Position numbers and translations under genes: made by a program. Below the pieces are notes generated by a model. That model did not search any database, was not told the DNA's origin, and saw nothing but the letters and a program-made list of their open reading frames with translations. Shown here piece after piece: positions 5,878 through 5,895 of a stretch of 5,895 bases of DNA (positions within the stretch are counted from its first letter, which is position 1; the number at the start of each line of letters is the position of its first letter). The stretch covers positions 1-5,895 of the forward strand of contig SKPY01000405.1 in the NCBI GenBank assembly GCA_007119305.1, given 5' to 3'. This DNA comes from Nitriliruptorales bacterium. GTDB taxonomy: Bacteria > Actinomycetota > Nitriliruptoria > Euzebyales > Egibacteraceae.

Positions 5878-5895
5878 GGTTGCTGGGCTGCTCGC

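Noticed and set aside
1..5895. Search for mobile elements, CRISPR repeats, tRNA or rRNA genes, toxin-antitoxin or defence genes
   Set aside because: No transposase or integrase, no regularly spaced repeats, no tRNA-like cloverleaf, and no uncoded stretch over 300 bases were seen. Coding and composition are uniform across the window.

Overview
The window is very GC-rich DNA (roughly 70% G+C by eye). Its Shine-Dalgarno sites are strong, its third codon positions are G/C-saturated, and it uses GTG and ATG starts. This fits a free-living high-GC actinobacterium (Actinomycetota). I cannot place it more finely from sequence alone. All genes look like ordinary housekeeping or central-metabolism genes of one uniform base composition. 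I see no mobile element, CRISPR array, RNA gene or pseudogene.

Layout from left to right. (1) Positions 1-997, minus strand: a short-chain dehydrogenase/reductase (SDR), followed closely by the first 70 codons of a probable EamA/DMT-family membrane transporter that runs off the left edge. (2) Positions 998-1194: a 197-bp divergent intergenic region with a candidate promoter on each strand and an inverted-repeat structure in the presumed 5' leader of pta. (3) Positions 1195-4478, plus strand: a pta-ackA operon, made of a long, multi-domain phosphate acetyltransferase and acetate kinase. The ackA Shine-Dalgarno lies inside the pta tail. (4) Positions 4474-4490: a 7-bp perfect hairpin containing both convergent stop codons. 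(5) Positions 4486-5866, minus strand: a metallo-beta-lactamase-fold hydrolase and, 82 bp downstream of it, a beta-phosphoglucomutase of the HAD superfamily.

Function. Pta and AckA together interconvert acetyl-CoA and acetate through acetyl phosphate, making ATP in the acetate-forming direction or activating acetate in the reverse direction. Beta-phosphoglucomutase feeds beta-glucose 1-phosphate, normally released by an inverting disaccharide phosphorylase, into glucose 6-phosphate and hence glycolysis. No such phosphorylase is in this window. The MBL-fold hydrolase and the SDR have clear folds and active sites, but their substrates cannot be read from the sequence.

I found no convincing novel system here. 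The items worth a second look are the structured pta leader, the shared convergent-stop hairpin, the N-terminal regulatory module of Pta with its degenerate P-loop, and the pairing of pgmB with an unassigned MBL hydrolase.
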